Positions 17,539 to 25,771 of a DNA stretch of 64,000 bases are shown here, one piece after another; position 1 is the first letter of the stretch; every line of letters begins with the position of its first letter. The DNA lies in the NCBI GenBank assembly GCA_016213105.1, contig JACRBN010000026.1:682001-746000 (forward strand), in the 5' to 3' direction. The DNA is from Chloroflexota bacterium (GTDB lineage: Bacteria > Chloroflexota > Anaerolineae > Anaerolineales > Villigracilaceae). A model generated the notes under the pieces. That model was not told where the DNA came from and ran no database searches. It saw nothing but the letters and a program-made list of their open reading frames with translations. Position numbers and translations under genes: made by a program.

Positions 17539-19242
17539 ATGCAAAAAATAAAACTTCCACTCTGGTTATCCATCCTTCTGTTACTCGCGCTGATCGTGCC
17601 TTCGCACCTGGTCGGCCTGGACAAGTTCGCCACCCTCGACGAGCCGTGGTGGGCCATCTCGGGCTCGAACTACTACTACGCCCTCACGCACCGCGACTTT
17701 GCCAATACCATCTACGATTATCATCCCGCCGTGACCACCACCTGGGTCGTGACCGCGGGCATGTTGACCGTCTTCCCTGAGTACCGCGGATTCGGCCAGG
17801 GCTATTTCGATGTGCGCAAGCCCAACTACGACGAGTTTCTCCAGGAACATGACGTCCGCACGCTGGATGTGCTGCGCAACAGCCGCATCATCCAATCCGT
17901 GCTGCTGATCGGCCTGGCCCTGCTGGCCTTTTTCCTTTTGCAGCTTTTCATCGACCGTCCGCTGGCGCTGGCGGCGGTGGCCTTTGCTTTCGATGCGCCC
18001 TTCTTCCTCGGCCACTCGCGCCTGATTAACCACGAGGGCATGTTGACCCTGTTCGTGGCGATCTCGATCCTGGGCGCGTACGTGTACGTCAATGTGCAGC
18101 GCAAACCCGTATACCTGCTGCTTTCGGGCGCGGCCTTCGGCCTGGCCCAGTTGACCAAGTCCCCGTCCATTGTGGTGATGGGCATCGTCGGGTTGATGTT
18201 GTTTGTCGGCCTGTTCGAGCGTGGAAAGCCCTTCGGCGCCAAGTTGTGGGATGCGGTCAAGGTCATGGCGATTTGGCTGGGCGCGGCCCTGCTGGTCTAC
18301 GTCGCGTTGTGGCCGGGCATGTGGGTGGCTGCCAATAAAATGTTCTACGAAGTGTACGGCAACGCCTTCAGCTACGCCTTCCAGGGCGCGCGCCTGGATG
18401 TGACCCAGGAACTGGAACCGCGCAGTTTCGATCTCGACAACGGCCTGAGCGGGGTGACGCTCTATTTGCAGCGACTTGGGCTGCGCACCACGCCGCTCAC
18501 CTGGCTGGGACTGCTGCTGGCCGTCCCGTCGCTGTTCATGTCCAGGGTCAAGCCCGTGGTCAAGACCTTGATCGGTTATCTTGTCCTGACCTCGGCCCTG
18601 TTCATTCTCATGTTCGGTATCGCCAAGGGCCGCGACTCGGCGCATTACATCCTGACCAGTTTCTTCCTGCTGGATCTGATCGCCGCGCTGGGCTGGGGGG
18701 CGGGGCTGTCCTGGCTGGGGGAACGCTGGTCGAGGCTGGGTCAGACGCGGGTTCAGGGTGGTTTGCTCGCGCTGCTCGTGCTGGCGCAGCTTGCCGTCGG
18801 CTTGTCCTTTTATCCATACTATTTCACCTATGGCAATCCGCTGGTTGCCCGCACCCCCGCGGACTATGCCTCGGGCTACGGTGAGGGACTCGATCAGGCC
18901 GCCGCCTACCTCGCGCAAAAACAGGATGCCGATGGCCTGCGCGTCTTCGCCTACAGCGGCATGGGGCCTTTTTCGTACTTTTTCCCCGGCCGCACCGAGG
19001 TGATGAAGAAGGCCTACTTCTGGGAACCTGGCATCCCCTCGGTGGTCAGCGGGATGCGCTGGTCTGAGTATGTGGTGGTGTATGCCGTCGTGCAGGAGAA
19101 CCTGCCCGAGTGTGCCGCCTTCCTTGAAGCCATGCAGAGCGTGGAGCCTGAACACGTGGTCACGATCCACGGCATGGAATATGCCCGCATCTATCGCAGC
19201 GCGGACATCCCCGAAAGCGTATACGAGGCGCTGTCGAAATAA
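17539..19242 (+). CDS. GT39-type membrane glycosyltransferase (second of two)
   Basis: A 567-aa paralogue of the preceding protein. Matching landmarks are ATLDEPWW (ATGDEPYW in the first), SNYYYALTHRDFANTIYDYHPA, QLTKSPSI, WPGMWVAANKMFYEVYGNAFSYAFQGA and KGRDSAHYILTS, all at similar positions. The signature acidic pair is kept, so both copies are probably active. No clear Shine-Dalgarno sequence precedes ATG 17539, and a palindromic repeat fills the 65-base gap, so it depends on read-through or its own start. The divergent C-terminal domains may give the two enzymes different acceptors. Confidence 0.82.
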   Translation: MQKIKLPLWLSILLLLALIVPSHLVGLDKFATLDEPWWAISGSNYYYALTHRDFANTIYDYHPAVTTTWVVTAGMLTVFPEYRGFGQGYFDVRKPNYDEFLQEHDVRTLDVLRNSRIIQSVLLIGLALLAFFLLQLFIDRPLALAAVAFAFDAPFFLGHSRLINHEGMLTLFVAISILGAYVYVNVQRKPVYLLLSGAAFGLAQLTKSPSIVVMGIVGLMLFVGLFERGKPFGAKLWDAVKVMAIWLGAALLVYVALWPGMWVAANKMFYEVYGNAFSYAFQGARLDVTQELEPRSFDLDNGLSGVTLYLQRLGLRTTPLTWLGLLLAVPSLFMSRVKPVVKTLIGYLVLTSALFILMFGIAKGRDSAHYILTSFFLLDLIAALGWGAGLSWLGERWSRLGQTRVQGGLLALLVLAQLAVGLSFYPYYFTYGNPLVARTPADYASGYGEGLDQAAAYLAQKQDADGLRVFAYSGMGPFSYFFPGRTEVMKKAYFWEPGIPSVVSGMRWSEYVVVYAVVQENLPECAAFLEAMQSVEPEHVVTIHGMEYARIYRSADIPESVYEALSK

Positions 19243-19273
19243 TTCACTCCAGTCGACTGCAAGGAAACAACAA

Positions 19274-19442
19274 GGGAAAGAGCTTCTAGGGTTTTCTCAA
19301 AGTAGCTTGACAATCTCCGAGTGTGTCGCCCTGAGCGGAGCGAAGGGTCTCTAACACGGCGAAGAGACTCTTCGGTCGGGACAAGCACGCTCCCTCAGAG
19401 CGACATAAATTGGACTTTGAGAAAGCCGTAAAAGAGCTTCCC
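19274..19442. repeat. Nested composite inverted repeat upstream of corA
   Basis: Outer arms containing TTTTCTCAAAGT (19292-19303) and ACTTTGAGAAAG (19414-19425), extending to GGGAAAGAGCTT / AAGAGCTTCCC at the edges. They enclose a second inverted repeat with ends GTCGCCCTGAG (19325) and CTCAGAGCGAC (to 19404), related to the repeat at 9685-9796. It looks like one repeat inserted within another. Confidence 0.65.
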
Positions 19443-19499
19443 AATTTGGTTGTGTGATTTTCTCAACGGGCGTACAATTGACCCGCTTATATTGGCAAG

Positions 19500-19660
19500 G
19501 ATATGATGATGATTCAACCGGATGAGAGTGATCTAGGTTCCACAGAAAGTCAGCCGCCTAGTACACGGCGCAGGCGGTGCGCGCATTTTTTCAAGTCTAT
19601 CTGCATCACGTAGAGGCATGCGTGTCTCCTGCGTGATGTGATTTCACGCTTAGGAGGCTA
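19500..19660 (+). promoter_or_regulatory. Candidate structured leader of corA
   Basis: The 160 bases before corA hold no gene but can fold. CCGCC (19555-19559) can pair with GGCGG about 14 bases later, followed by TGCGCGCATTTTTTC, which resembles a terminator. After it, CATCACG can pair with CGTGATG around 19606-19640, just upstream of the AGGAGG ribosome site. I could not match it to the M-box, the c-di-AMP riboswitch or another class I know. Regulation by attenuation is only a possibility. Confidence 0.35.
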
Positions 19661-19662
19661 CC

Positions 19663-20592
19663 ATGCTCAACATCTACAAGAACACCGAGCAGGGGTTGGA
19701 AAGGCTGGAAGCAGCCGTGAACGGCGCCTGGGTCAATGCGGTCGACCCGACGCCCGAGGAAATCCAAAAACTGATCAACTGGGGGATCGAGGCTGATTAC
19801 ATCAATTATTCGCTTGACCAGGACGAAATGGCGCGTATGGAACGGGATGAGGAGTACACCTTCATCCTGTTGCGCATTCCCTATTTCCAGGGCGACACCT
19901 CCGACATCCCCTACATCACTGTTCCTCTTGGAATTTATATCCTGGGCAACCTGGTTTTTACGATCTGCCGCTACGAGAGCGACATCTTCAAGGTGCTCAC
20001 CAACGGAAAATATCGCGGGCTCAAAACGGGCAAACGCTACCGCCTGGCCTTGTACATATTTCTCGAAACGGCTGTGCGTTACCTCAACTGCCTGCGCGAC
20101 ATCAACAAGACCACCGAAATCATCGAAGACCAGCTCCAGAAGTCCACGCGCAACCGCGAGGTGCTGGAACTGCTCAAACAGCAAAAGAGCCTCACCTACT
20201 TCGCCACCGCCCTGCGCTCGAACGAAGTGATGATGGAACGCGTCCAAAAAACCCAGCTCTTCAATTACTACGAGGAGGATCAGGACCTGCTCGAAGACGT
20301 GCTGACCGAAAACCAGCAGGCCATCCAGATGACCAGCATCGCCGCCGAAATTCTCTCGGGCATGATGGACGCCTTCGCCTCGATCATCTCCAACAACCTT
20401 AACGCCGTCATGAAAGCCCTGGCCGCCCTGACGATCATCCTGAACCTGCCTGCCATCGTGGCGGCCTTCTATGGCATGAACGTGCGCCTGCCCGGCGAGG
20501 ACCATCCGCTGGCCTTCCTGCTGGTTTTCGCCATCTCGATTGCCATCACGGCCATCGCCACCTTCGTCTTCTACAAACGGGATTGGTTCTAA
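19663..20592 (+). CDS. corA: CorA-type divalent metal ion transporter
   Basis: A 309-aa channel protein for Mg2+ (and possibly Co2+/Ni2+). The large cytoplasmic N-terminal region is followed by a long helix and two membrane spans at the end. The first span ends in the invariant pore motif YGMN (AAFYGMNVRLPG), and the protein closes with a charged FYKRDWF tail on the inner face, as in the family. AGGAGG precedes ATG 19663. Its stop shares one base with the start of the SMP-30-like gene. Confidence 0.92.
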   Translation: MLNIYKNTEQGLERLEAAVNGAWVNAVDPTPEEIQKLINWGIEADYINYSLDQDEMARMERDEEYTFILLRIPYFQGDTSDIPYITVPLGIYILGNLVFTICRYESDIFKVLTNGKYRGLKTGKRYRLALYIFLETAVRYLNCLRDINKTTEIIEDQLQKSTRNREVLELLKQQKSLTYFATALRSNEVMMERVQKTQLFNYYEEDQDLLEDVLTENQQAIQMTSIAAEILSGMMDAFASIISNNLNAVMKALAALTIILNLPAIVAAFYGMNVRLPGEDHPLAFLLVFAISIAITAIATFVFYKRDWF

Positions 20593-21443
20593 TGCAAACC
20601 GAACTGCTGCTCGACGCCCGCGCCGAACTCGGCGAAGGTCCCTTCTGGGATGCGCGCACCCAAACGCTGTACTGGCTGGACGTTCTCAACAAACGCGTCT
20701 ACGCGGACCTGGAAGTATTCGCCCAACTGGATGAATTCGTGGGATGCGCCGCCCCGCGCCGCGACGGCGGCCTGATCCTGGCCCTCAAAAGTTCCATCGT
20801 GGACCTGCTGCCTGGCTCCGCCAAACCGACCGTCCTGGCCGCCCTGGCCGAACCCGTCAACAACCGCTTCAACGACGGCAAATGCGACCCTGCCGGGCGC
20901 TTCCTGGCGGGCAGCATGGACCATAACGAGGTGGAGGCCAGCGGCGCCTTCTACTCCTACGATGGTAAAACGGTCACGACCCTGCTAACCGGCATCCGCA
21001 TCTCCAACGGCCTGACGTGGAGTCCCGACCACAAAACCTTCTATTACATCGACACGCCCACCCGCCAGGTGACCGCCTTCGACTATGATCTGGCCACGTG
21101 CCAGATTGCGGAGCCGCGCGCCGCCGTCCGCATCCCCGACGGCATGGGCTGGCCCGACGGCATGACCTCCGACACGGACGGGAACCTGTGGATCGCCATG
21201 TGGGGCGGCGCCCAGGTCACGAAATGGGACCCGCGCACGGGCGGACTGCTCGAACGGATTCCCGTCCCCGCCCTGCAAACCTCCTCCTGCATCTTTGGCG
21301 GCGCGGATTTGAACGAGCTGTACATCACCTCCGCGCGCAAGGGCATGAGCCAGGCTGACCTGCAAAAATATCCGCTCTCGGGCGGACTGTTCAAGGTGGT
21401 CACAAGCGTCACAGGTATGCCGACCTTCGCGTTTGCGGGGTAG
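20592..21443 (+). CDS. SMP-30/gluconolactonase-like lactonase
   Basis: A 283-aa six-bladed propeller enzyme; ATG 20592 overlaps the corA stop (TAATG). Metal ligands of the family are present: the first Glu in ELGEGPFWD, Asn in EPVNNRFNDGK, Asn in GIRISNGLTWSPD and Asp in GWPDGMTSD. These hold Ca2+ or Zn2+ in gluconolactonases and regucalcin. It likely hydrolyses a sugar lactone. The tight link to corA is odd metabolically and may reflect metal dependence or chance. Confidence 0.87.
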   Translation: MQTELLLDARAELGEGPFWDARTQTLYWLDVLNKRVYADLEVFAQLDEFVGCAAPRRDGGLILALKSSIVDLLPGSAKPTVLAALAEPVNNRFNDGKCDPAGRFLAGSMDHNEVEASGAFYSYDGKTVTTLLTGIRISNGLTWSPDHKTFYYIDTPTRQVTAFDYDLATCQIAEPRAAVRIPDGMGWPDGMTSDTDGNLWIAMWGGAQVTKWDPRTGGLLERIPVPALQTSSCIFGGADLNELYITSARKGMSQADLQKYPLSGGLFKVVTSVTGMPTFAFAG

Positions 21444-21466
21444 TGTGGCGCCCTGCCGCAGAATCA

Positions 21467-21500
21467 AACGACCGCCTGTGATGGCGGTCGTTGCATTTTA
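21467..21500 (+). terminator. Terminator after the SMP-30-like gene
   Basis: AACGACCGCC (21467-21476), a six-base loop, GGCGGTCGTT (21483-21492), then GCATTTTA. It ends the corA transcript and could also serve the opposing gene that stops at 21515. Confidence 0.75.
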
Positions 21501-21514
21501 TGGAGGGCTTGCGG

Positions 21515-22003
21515 TTACTCGGGCAGCGGCGCGGGCGGGGGGCTGGAGGTCTTGCGCAACTGCTCATCTTCCAGTTTGCGGATGCCGTTCCGCACCTGAC
21601 CGCTGATCTTGTCCAATTCATTTTGCAACTGGGTCAGGCTGTCGAGCACGTAATTGTCCGCATCGGCGCGAGTGTTCTCGGCGTCGATCAGCGCCTGGGC
21701 CTTGATCTGCTCGGCGCGGCGCTGGGCCTCGACCGCGATGCTGTCCTTTTGGGTCAACGCGTCAGCCTTTTCACGAGCCAACGCCAGGGTGCGGTTGGCC
21801 TCCTCCTGCGCCTGGGCCATCACGCGGTCGCGCTGGGCGATCAGTTGCTGGGCCTTCTTCACCTCTTCGGGGATGGCAATGCGCATCTGGTCGATCAATT
21901 CCAGCATGCGGTCCTCATCCACCATCACGTTGTGCGTGAACGGAAAGGCCTTGCTTTCGTTGAAGAGTTCTTCGAGCCGGTCAATGAGCTGCAGTATGTC
22001 CAT
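21515..22003 (-). CDS. Coiled-coil protein of unknown function
   Basis: A 162-aa, soluble, mostly helical protein. Residues about 30-140 form a long charged heptad-rich helix (AQQLIAQRDRVMAQAQEEAN, REKADALTQ, EAQRRAEQIKAQALIDAENT) resembling ATP synthase subunit b or DivIVA-like proteins but without a membrane anchor. The tail is Pro-rich. In my recollection a protein like this often sits beside coaD and recG in Chloroflexota; that placement holds here. Function unknown. Confidence 0.6.
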   Translation of the reverse strand: MDILQLIDRLEELFNESKAFPFTHNVMVDEDRMLELIDQMRIAIPEEVKKAQQLIAQRDRVMAQAQEEANRTLALAREKADALTQKDSIAVEAQRRAEQIKAQALIDAENTRADADNYVLDSLTQLQNELDKISGQVRNGIRKLEDEQLRKTSSPPPAPLPE

Positions 22004-22028
22004 GGGATTCTCGCTGGTTTACAGAATA

Positions 22029-22244
22029 CTAAGCCGCAACGGAGATGTACTCGGCGAACGTGTGGGACTTGGGAATGGGTAACTTGTCCTCGACCATGCC
22101 CTGCACGTGTAACTCAATGGCCTCGTGCATGTTTTGGGCTGTCTCCTCGCGGGTATGCCCCGTGGCAATACAACCCGGCAGGTCGGGGGAATAGGCTGAA
22201 TAATTTCGGCCTGTTTTTTCTATTACCACCAAAAAACGATGCAT
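22029..22244 (-). CDS. HicB-family small protein, no HicA partner
   Basis: A 71-aa protein with the HicB core: RFLVVIEKTGRNYSAYSPDLPGC, the sequence ATGHTREETAQNMHEAIELHV and a short tail. There is no C-terminal DNA-binding domain and no HicA gene on either side, so it is not evidently a toxin-antitoxin pair. TAGAAT (complement of 22251-22256) is six bases upstream of ATG 22244, with no Shine-Dalgarno sequence, suggesting a leaderless mRNA. Confidence 0.75.
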   Translation of the reverse strand: MHRFLVVIEKTGRNYSAYSPDLPGCIATGHTREETAQNMHEAIELHVQGMVEDKLPIPKSHTFAEYISVAA

Positions 22245-22263
22245 ACGATAATTCTAGCACATA

Positions 22264-22782
22264 TTAATCACGCAGCGCATTGGGCGGACTGTGCTTCTCG
22301 GTCATTTCGCTCAACTTTTGCTTGAGCGCCGCGTTCACGTGCGGCGGGACCATGCTCGACACGTCGCCGTTCAGCATGGCAATCTCGCGCACCGTGCTGG
22401 AGGAGAGGAAGGTGTGCTGCTCGGCGGTGATCAACGCCACGGTCTCGATGTCCGTGGCGAGACGCTGATTGGCCAGCGCCATGCGGAACTCGAATTCGAA
22501 ATCCGAGAAAACGCGCAGACCGCGCACGATGACCTGCGCGTTGATCTTGCGCGCAAAGTCGATGGTCAGGCCGCTGTATCCTGTCACCTTGATCTTGGGA
22601 TTGTCCTTGATGGCCTCGGTGACCAGGGCAATGCGCTCCTCGGGGGAGAACATCAGACTCTTGAGCGGTTTATCGTACACAGCCAGGATCACCTCGTCGA
22701 ACAGGCGCGCCGCGCGCCCTGCAATGTCCATGTGGCCGTAGTGAATGGGGTCGAACGTGCCGGGAAATAAGGCTCGAACCAT
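22264..22782 (-). CDS. coaD: Phosphopantetheine adenylyltransferase
   Basis: A 172-aa nucleotidyltransferase catalysing the fourth step of coenzyme A synthesis. The substrate motif GTFDPIHYGHMDI contains the T/HxGH elements. VRGLRVFSDFEFEFRMALANQ (core: GLRVFSDFEFEFRMA) binds pantetheine, and LSSSTVREI is the C-terminal ISSTxxR motif. Length and order match the family. GGAG precedes the ATG. It follows recG on the same strand across a 62-base gap that contains a piece of the CCTGAGCGGAG repeat family. Confidence 0.96.
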   Translation of the reverse strand: MVRALFPGTFDPIHYGHMDIAGRAARLFDEVILAVYDKPLKSLMFSPEERIALVTEAIKDNPKIKVTGYSGLTIDFARKINAQVIVRGLRVFSDFEFEFRMALANQRLATDIETVALITAEQHTFLSSSTVREIAMLNGDVSSMVPPHVNAALKQKLSEMTEKHSPPNALRD

Positions 22783-22844
22783 TACATCTCCAATTTTTTC
22801 GTCCCTCGACTTCGCCGCTGTCGCGGCTTCGCTCAGGGCGGTGA

Positions 22845-25337
22845 TTAACTTACGTCACCCTTGCCCGTCAGACCCCAGAAGCGGCCAAAGGCCTCGGACA
22901 ACAGGGCATGTTCGGGCTGGGAGAGGTCGGCATCCCGCTCGAAGAGGGATTGGGCCTGCGTGCGCGCCTTCTCGATCAGGGCCACGTCGGTCAGGCTGGC
23001 CATGCGCAGACCGCTGGCATACCCCGACTGACGCGTGCCGAGGAACTCGCCCGGGCCGCGCTGCTGCAGGTCGCATTCGGCCAGCACAAAACCGTCATTG
23101 GTTTCGGCCATGGCCTGCAGGCGCTCGTTCTCCGTCGCGTCCTCGTGGGTGGGGATGAGCAGGCAGTACGACTGCGCCGATCCGCGTCCCACGCGCCCGC
23201 GCAACTGATGCAGCTGCGCCAGGCCGAAACTGTCCGCTCCTTCGATCAGCATCACGGTCGCGTTGGGAATATCCACGCCTACTTCAACGACAGTGGTCGA
23301 GACCAGGATGTGATATTCGCCGTCGCGGAACTTGAGCATGGCCTCATCCTTTTCGGCGGGCTTCATGCGTCCATGCAGCAATCCCAGGCTGAGGTCGGGG
23401 AAGATTTCCTTCGAGAGCTTCTCGTAATCGTCGACCGCGGCGCGGGCTTCGATCTTTTCGCTTTCCTCGATCAGCGGATAAATGATGAAGGCCTGTTTGC
23501 TGTCCTTGATCTGTGAGCGGATGAGCGTGAAGGCGCGCTCACGTTCCTGCGGTCGCAGCACGTAGGTGTTGACCGGCTGCCGCCCGGCGGGCATCTCATC
23601 CATGATCGAGAGGTCGAGGTCGCCGTACAGCGTCAGGGCCAGCGAGCGCGGAATGGGCGTGGCGGTCATCACCAGCAGGTGCGGATTGTTTCCCTTTTGG
23701 CGCAGCGCCGCGCGCTGGTCCACGCCGAAGCGGTGCTGCTCGTCGATGACGGCAAACTGCAAATCCTGGAAGGTCACCGGATCCTCGATCAGCGAGTGGG
23801 TGCCGATGATGATCTTGATCTCGCCCGCCGCCAGCTTCTCGTTGATCTCGTTCTTCTCGGCCTCGGGCGTATCGCCCACCAACAGGCGCACCTGACCCTC
23901 GTGCAGGAGTCCGTTTTCACCCGCCAGTAATTTGGTGAAATTACGATAATGCTGTTCGGCCAGAATTGCGGTGGGCGCCATGATGGCTGCCTGCGCGCCC
24001 GACTGGACGATCATGGCGGCGGCCATGGCCGCGACCACGGTCTTGCCCGAACCGACGTCGCCTTGCAGCAGGCGGTTCATGGGTTTGCCCGATTTCAAGT
24101 CGTTGCGGATGTCGGCCACGGCGTGTTGCTGCGCCTCGGTCAGCATGAAGGGCAGGGCGGAGATGTGTGTTCCCATCCAGGCATTGTCCACTTCGAAGAC
24201 GCGCGCCTCGACCGATTTCCAGTCGCGTTTCTGGCGCAGGACGCCGACCTGTAAATAGAAGATTTCATCGAAGGCCAGACGCGCGCGCGCCGCCTTGAGG
24301 TTTTCCTGGGTTTTGGGGAAGTGCGCCTGGATCAGCGCCTCGCCCAGCGGCATCAGTCCACCTGCCTTGCGCACGCTTTCGGGCAGCGGGTCGGCCACGG
24401 ACGGCGCCCAGTAGGTAATCACCTGGCTCATCAAATTGCGCAGCCACTTCTGCGTGATCTTCTCGGCCAGCGGATAGATCGGGACGATGCGATTGGTGTG
24501 CAGATTCTCGGCTTCGACCGGCTCGAAGTCGGGGTTGTTCATGACTAGTTTGCCGAGGTACTGCTCGACCTTGCCCGAGACGGTGATCTGGTCGCCATCC
24601 TGCAAGCGGTTCGCGATCCAGGGTTGGTTGAACCAGGTCAGGCGCAGCGCGCCCGTGCCGTCAGTGAGGATGGCTTCCACGACCTGGGCCTTGCCGCCGC
24701 GAATGGGACGGGTGACCACGTTCTGAACCATGCCGAGCACGGTCAACTGGTCGCCGTACCACACGGATTTGATCGGTTTGAGCTGGCTGTAATCCTCGTA
24801 GCGGCGCGGGAAGTAGTACAGCATGTCACCCAGGGTGTGCATGCCCAGCTGTTTCAGCGTCTCGGCGTGGCGCGGACCGACGCCCTGCAGCACCGTCAGC
24901 GCGGCATTCAGGGCCACGGGTGTGGCGGAGGTCTTTGCGCCAGGCACCGAGTCGGAGCGGGCGGGGGCCGCCGGGCGGGGTCGGTGCTGCGGCTGGGGCT
25001 GGGCCTCGGCCGGTTTATCGGGAGCAGGCTTCGGGGCGGGGCGCGGCGTGGTGGGGGAGGGAGCTTGTTGTTTCTGTCCCACTTCGGGGTAGGTTTCCCC
25101 GATCCGCTTCCACAGGCCTTTGAGGGCATCGGCGCGCGATGGGGGGGTGAGGCTCTCGTAGGAGCGCAGGCGCTGAACGACAGCCTGGATGACTTCCTCG
25201 GTTAGACCGTCTGTGCGGGCCTCCCCTTCCCAATAATCGAGCATTTTGGCGAGGCCGCCGATGATGGCTGTATTGTTATAACCGTTTCCGTGTTCGAGAC
25301 GGAAGAATTTTCTGAGTTTTTCCAGGGATGGCTGCAT
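22845..25337 (-). CDS. recG: ATP-dependent DNA helicase RecG
   Basis: An 830-aa helicase that remodels stalled replication forks and Holliday junctions. After a lineage-specific N-terminal region of about 165 residues ending in a Pro-rich linker come LQGVGPRHAETLKQLGMHTLGDML, an OB wedge domain (ITVSGKVEQYLGKLVMNNPDFE), the helicase motifs GDVGSGKTVVA (Walker A), VIDEQHRFG (motif II), TATPIP (motif III) and STTVVEVGVDIPNAT, and finally QLRGRVGRG (motif VI). ATG 25337 is preferred to an earlier in-frame start because TAAAAT (complement of 25345-25350) lies seven bases upstream; the longer frame would precede transcription. Confidence 0.94.
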   Translation of the reverse strand: MQPSLEKLRKFFRLEHGNGYNNTAIIGGLAKMLDYWEGEARTDGLTEEVIQAVVQRLRSYESLTPPSRADALKGLWKRIGETYPEVGQKQQAPSPTTPRPAPKPAPDKPAEAQPQPQHRPRPAAPARSDSVPGAKTSATPVALNAALTVLQGVGPRHAETLKQLGMHTLGDMLYYFPRRYEDYSQLKPIKSVWYGDQLTVLGMVQNVVTRPIRGGKAQVVEAILTDGTGALRLTWFNQPWIANRLQDGDQITVSGKVEQYLGKLVMNNPDFEPVEAENLHTNRIVPIYPLAEKITQKWLRNLMSQVITYWAPSVADPLPESVRKAGGLMPLGEALIQAHFPKTQENLKAARARLAFDEIFYLQVGVLRQKRDWKSVEARVFEVDNAWMGTHISALPFMLTEAQQHAVADIRNDLKSGKPMNRLLQGDVGSGKTVVAAMAAAMIVQSGAQAAIMAPTAILAEQHYRNFTKLLAGENGLLHEGQVRLLVGDTPEAEKNEINEKLAAGEIKIIIGTHSLIEDPVTFQDLQFAVIDEQHRFGVDQRAALRQKGNNPHLLVMTATPIPRSLALTLYGDLDLSIMDEMPAGRQPVNTYVLRPQERERAFTLIRSQIKDSKQAFIIYPLIEESEKIEARAAVDDYEKLSKEIFPDLSLGLLHGRMKPAEKDEAMLKFRDGEYHILVSTTVVEVGVDIPNATVMLIEGADSFGLAQLHQLRGRVGRGSAQSYCLLIPTHEDATENERLQAMAETNDGFVLAECDLQQRGPGEFLGTRQSGYASGLRMASLTDVALIEKARTQAQSLFERDADLSQPEHALLSEAFGRFWGLTGKGDVS

Positions 25338-25489
25338 GGAGAGTATTTTATCATGGGGAGGACGGGCAGGGAAAACGGGGATTTGTGAGTTGACGCAGTT
25401 TTTTACCGATTGAGAAGAAAAATCCACGGCTTTAAAAAAGATGGGCATATCATCCTGCTGAATTCCCGTCCAATATTGGAAAATGACAG

Positions 25490-25518
25490 TTGCTTTTTTT
25501 GTGCGGCCATGCTACAGT
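25490..25518 (+). promoter_or_regulatory. Possible promoter of the Flp pilin gene
   Basis: TTGCTT (25490-25495), a 17-base spacer and TACAGT (25513-25518). The -10 box is a modest match. The start would be near 25525, 44 bases before the pilin's TTG. Confidence 0.4.
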
Positions 25519-25568
25519 ACCCTTGGAAGAACAATTTACACATCCTCACATGAAAGGAGGTGAAACAA

Positions 25569-25724
25569 TTGCAAAAGCATGCCCTTGACCGGGCGCAGGG
25601 CCTTGTTGAATACGCATTGATCCTTGTTTTGGTAGTACTTGTCGTTTTTGTGACATTGCTTCTCTTTGGCCCCATGCTCGGAAACATCTTCAGCGGCATA
25701 AACAGCACTCTTTCTGCCACCTAA
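25569..25724 (+). CDS. Flp/Fap-type IVb pilin-like small protein (TTG start)
   Basis: A 51-aa protein beginning at TTG 25569, eight bases after a strong GGAGG (25556-25560), and ending at TAA 25722. The sequence is a short basic leader MQKHALDRAQ, then GLVEYALILVLVVLVVFVTL, a hydrophobic helix with the G-x3-E-Y-A-L pattern of Flp pilins, then GPMLGNIFSGINSTLSAT. Glu four residues after the Gly is the pre-pilin processing hallmark. It is easily missed because no ATG is available. No secretion ATPase, TadB/C or prepilin peptidase gene is nearby, so assembly genes must be elsewhere. A perfect terminator follows. Confidence 0.85.
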   Translation: MQKHALDRAQGLVEYALILVLVVLVVFVTLLLFGPMLGNIFSGINSTLSAT

Positions 25725-25730
25725 AGATGG

Positions 25731-25760
25731 AACTCCCGCCCCGGCGGGAGTTCTTCTTGT
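25731..25760 (+). terminator. Terminator of the Flp pilin gene
   Basis: AACTCCCGCC (25731-25740), a two-base loop, GGCGGGAGTT (25743-25752), then CTTCTTGTT. It also lies next to the end of the convergent Nudix gene. Confidence 0.85.
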
Positions 25761-25771
25761 TAAGGGAACCG

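Noticed and set aside
19500-19660. M-box (ykoK) or c-di-AMP (ydaO) riboswitch before corA.
   Set aside because: The conserved core segments of neither class are recognisable; kept only as an unassigned structured leader.
22029-22260. HicAB toxin-antitoxin module.
   Set aside because: No HicA-like frame is found on either side.
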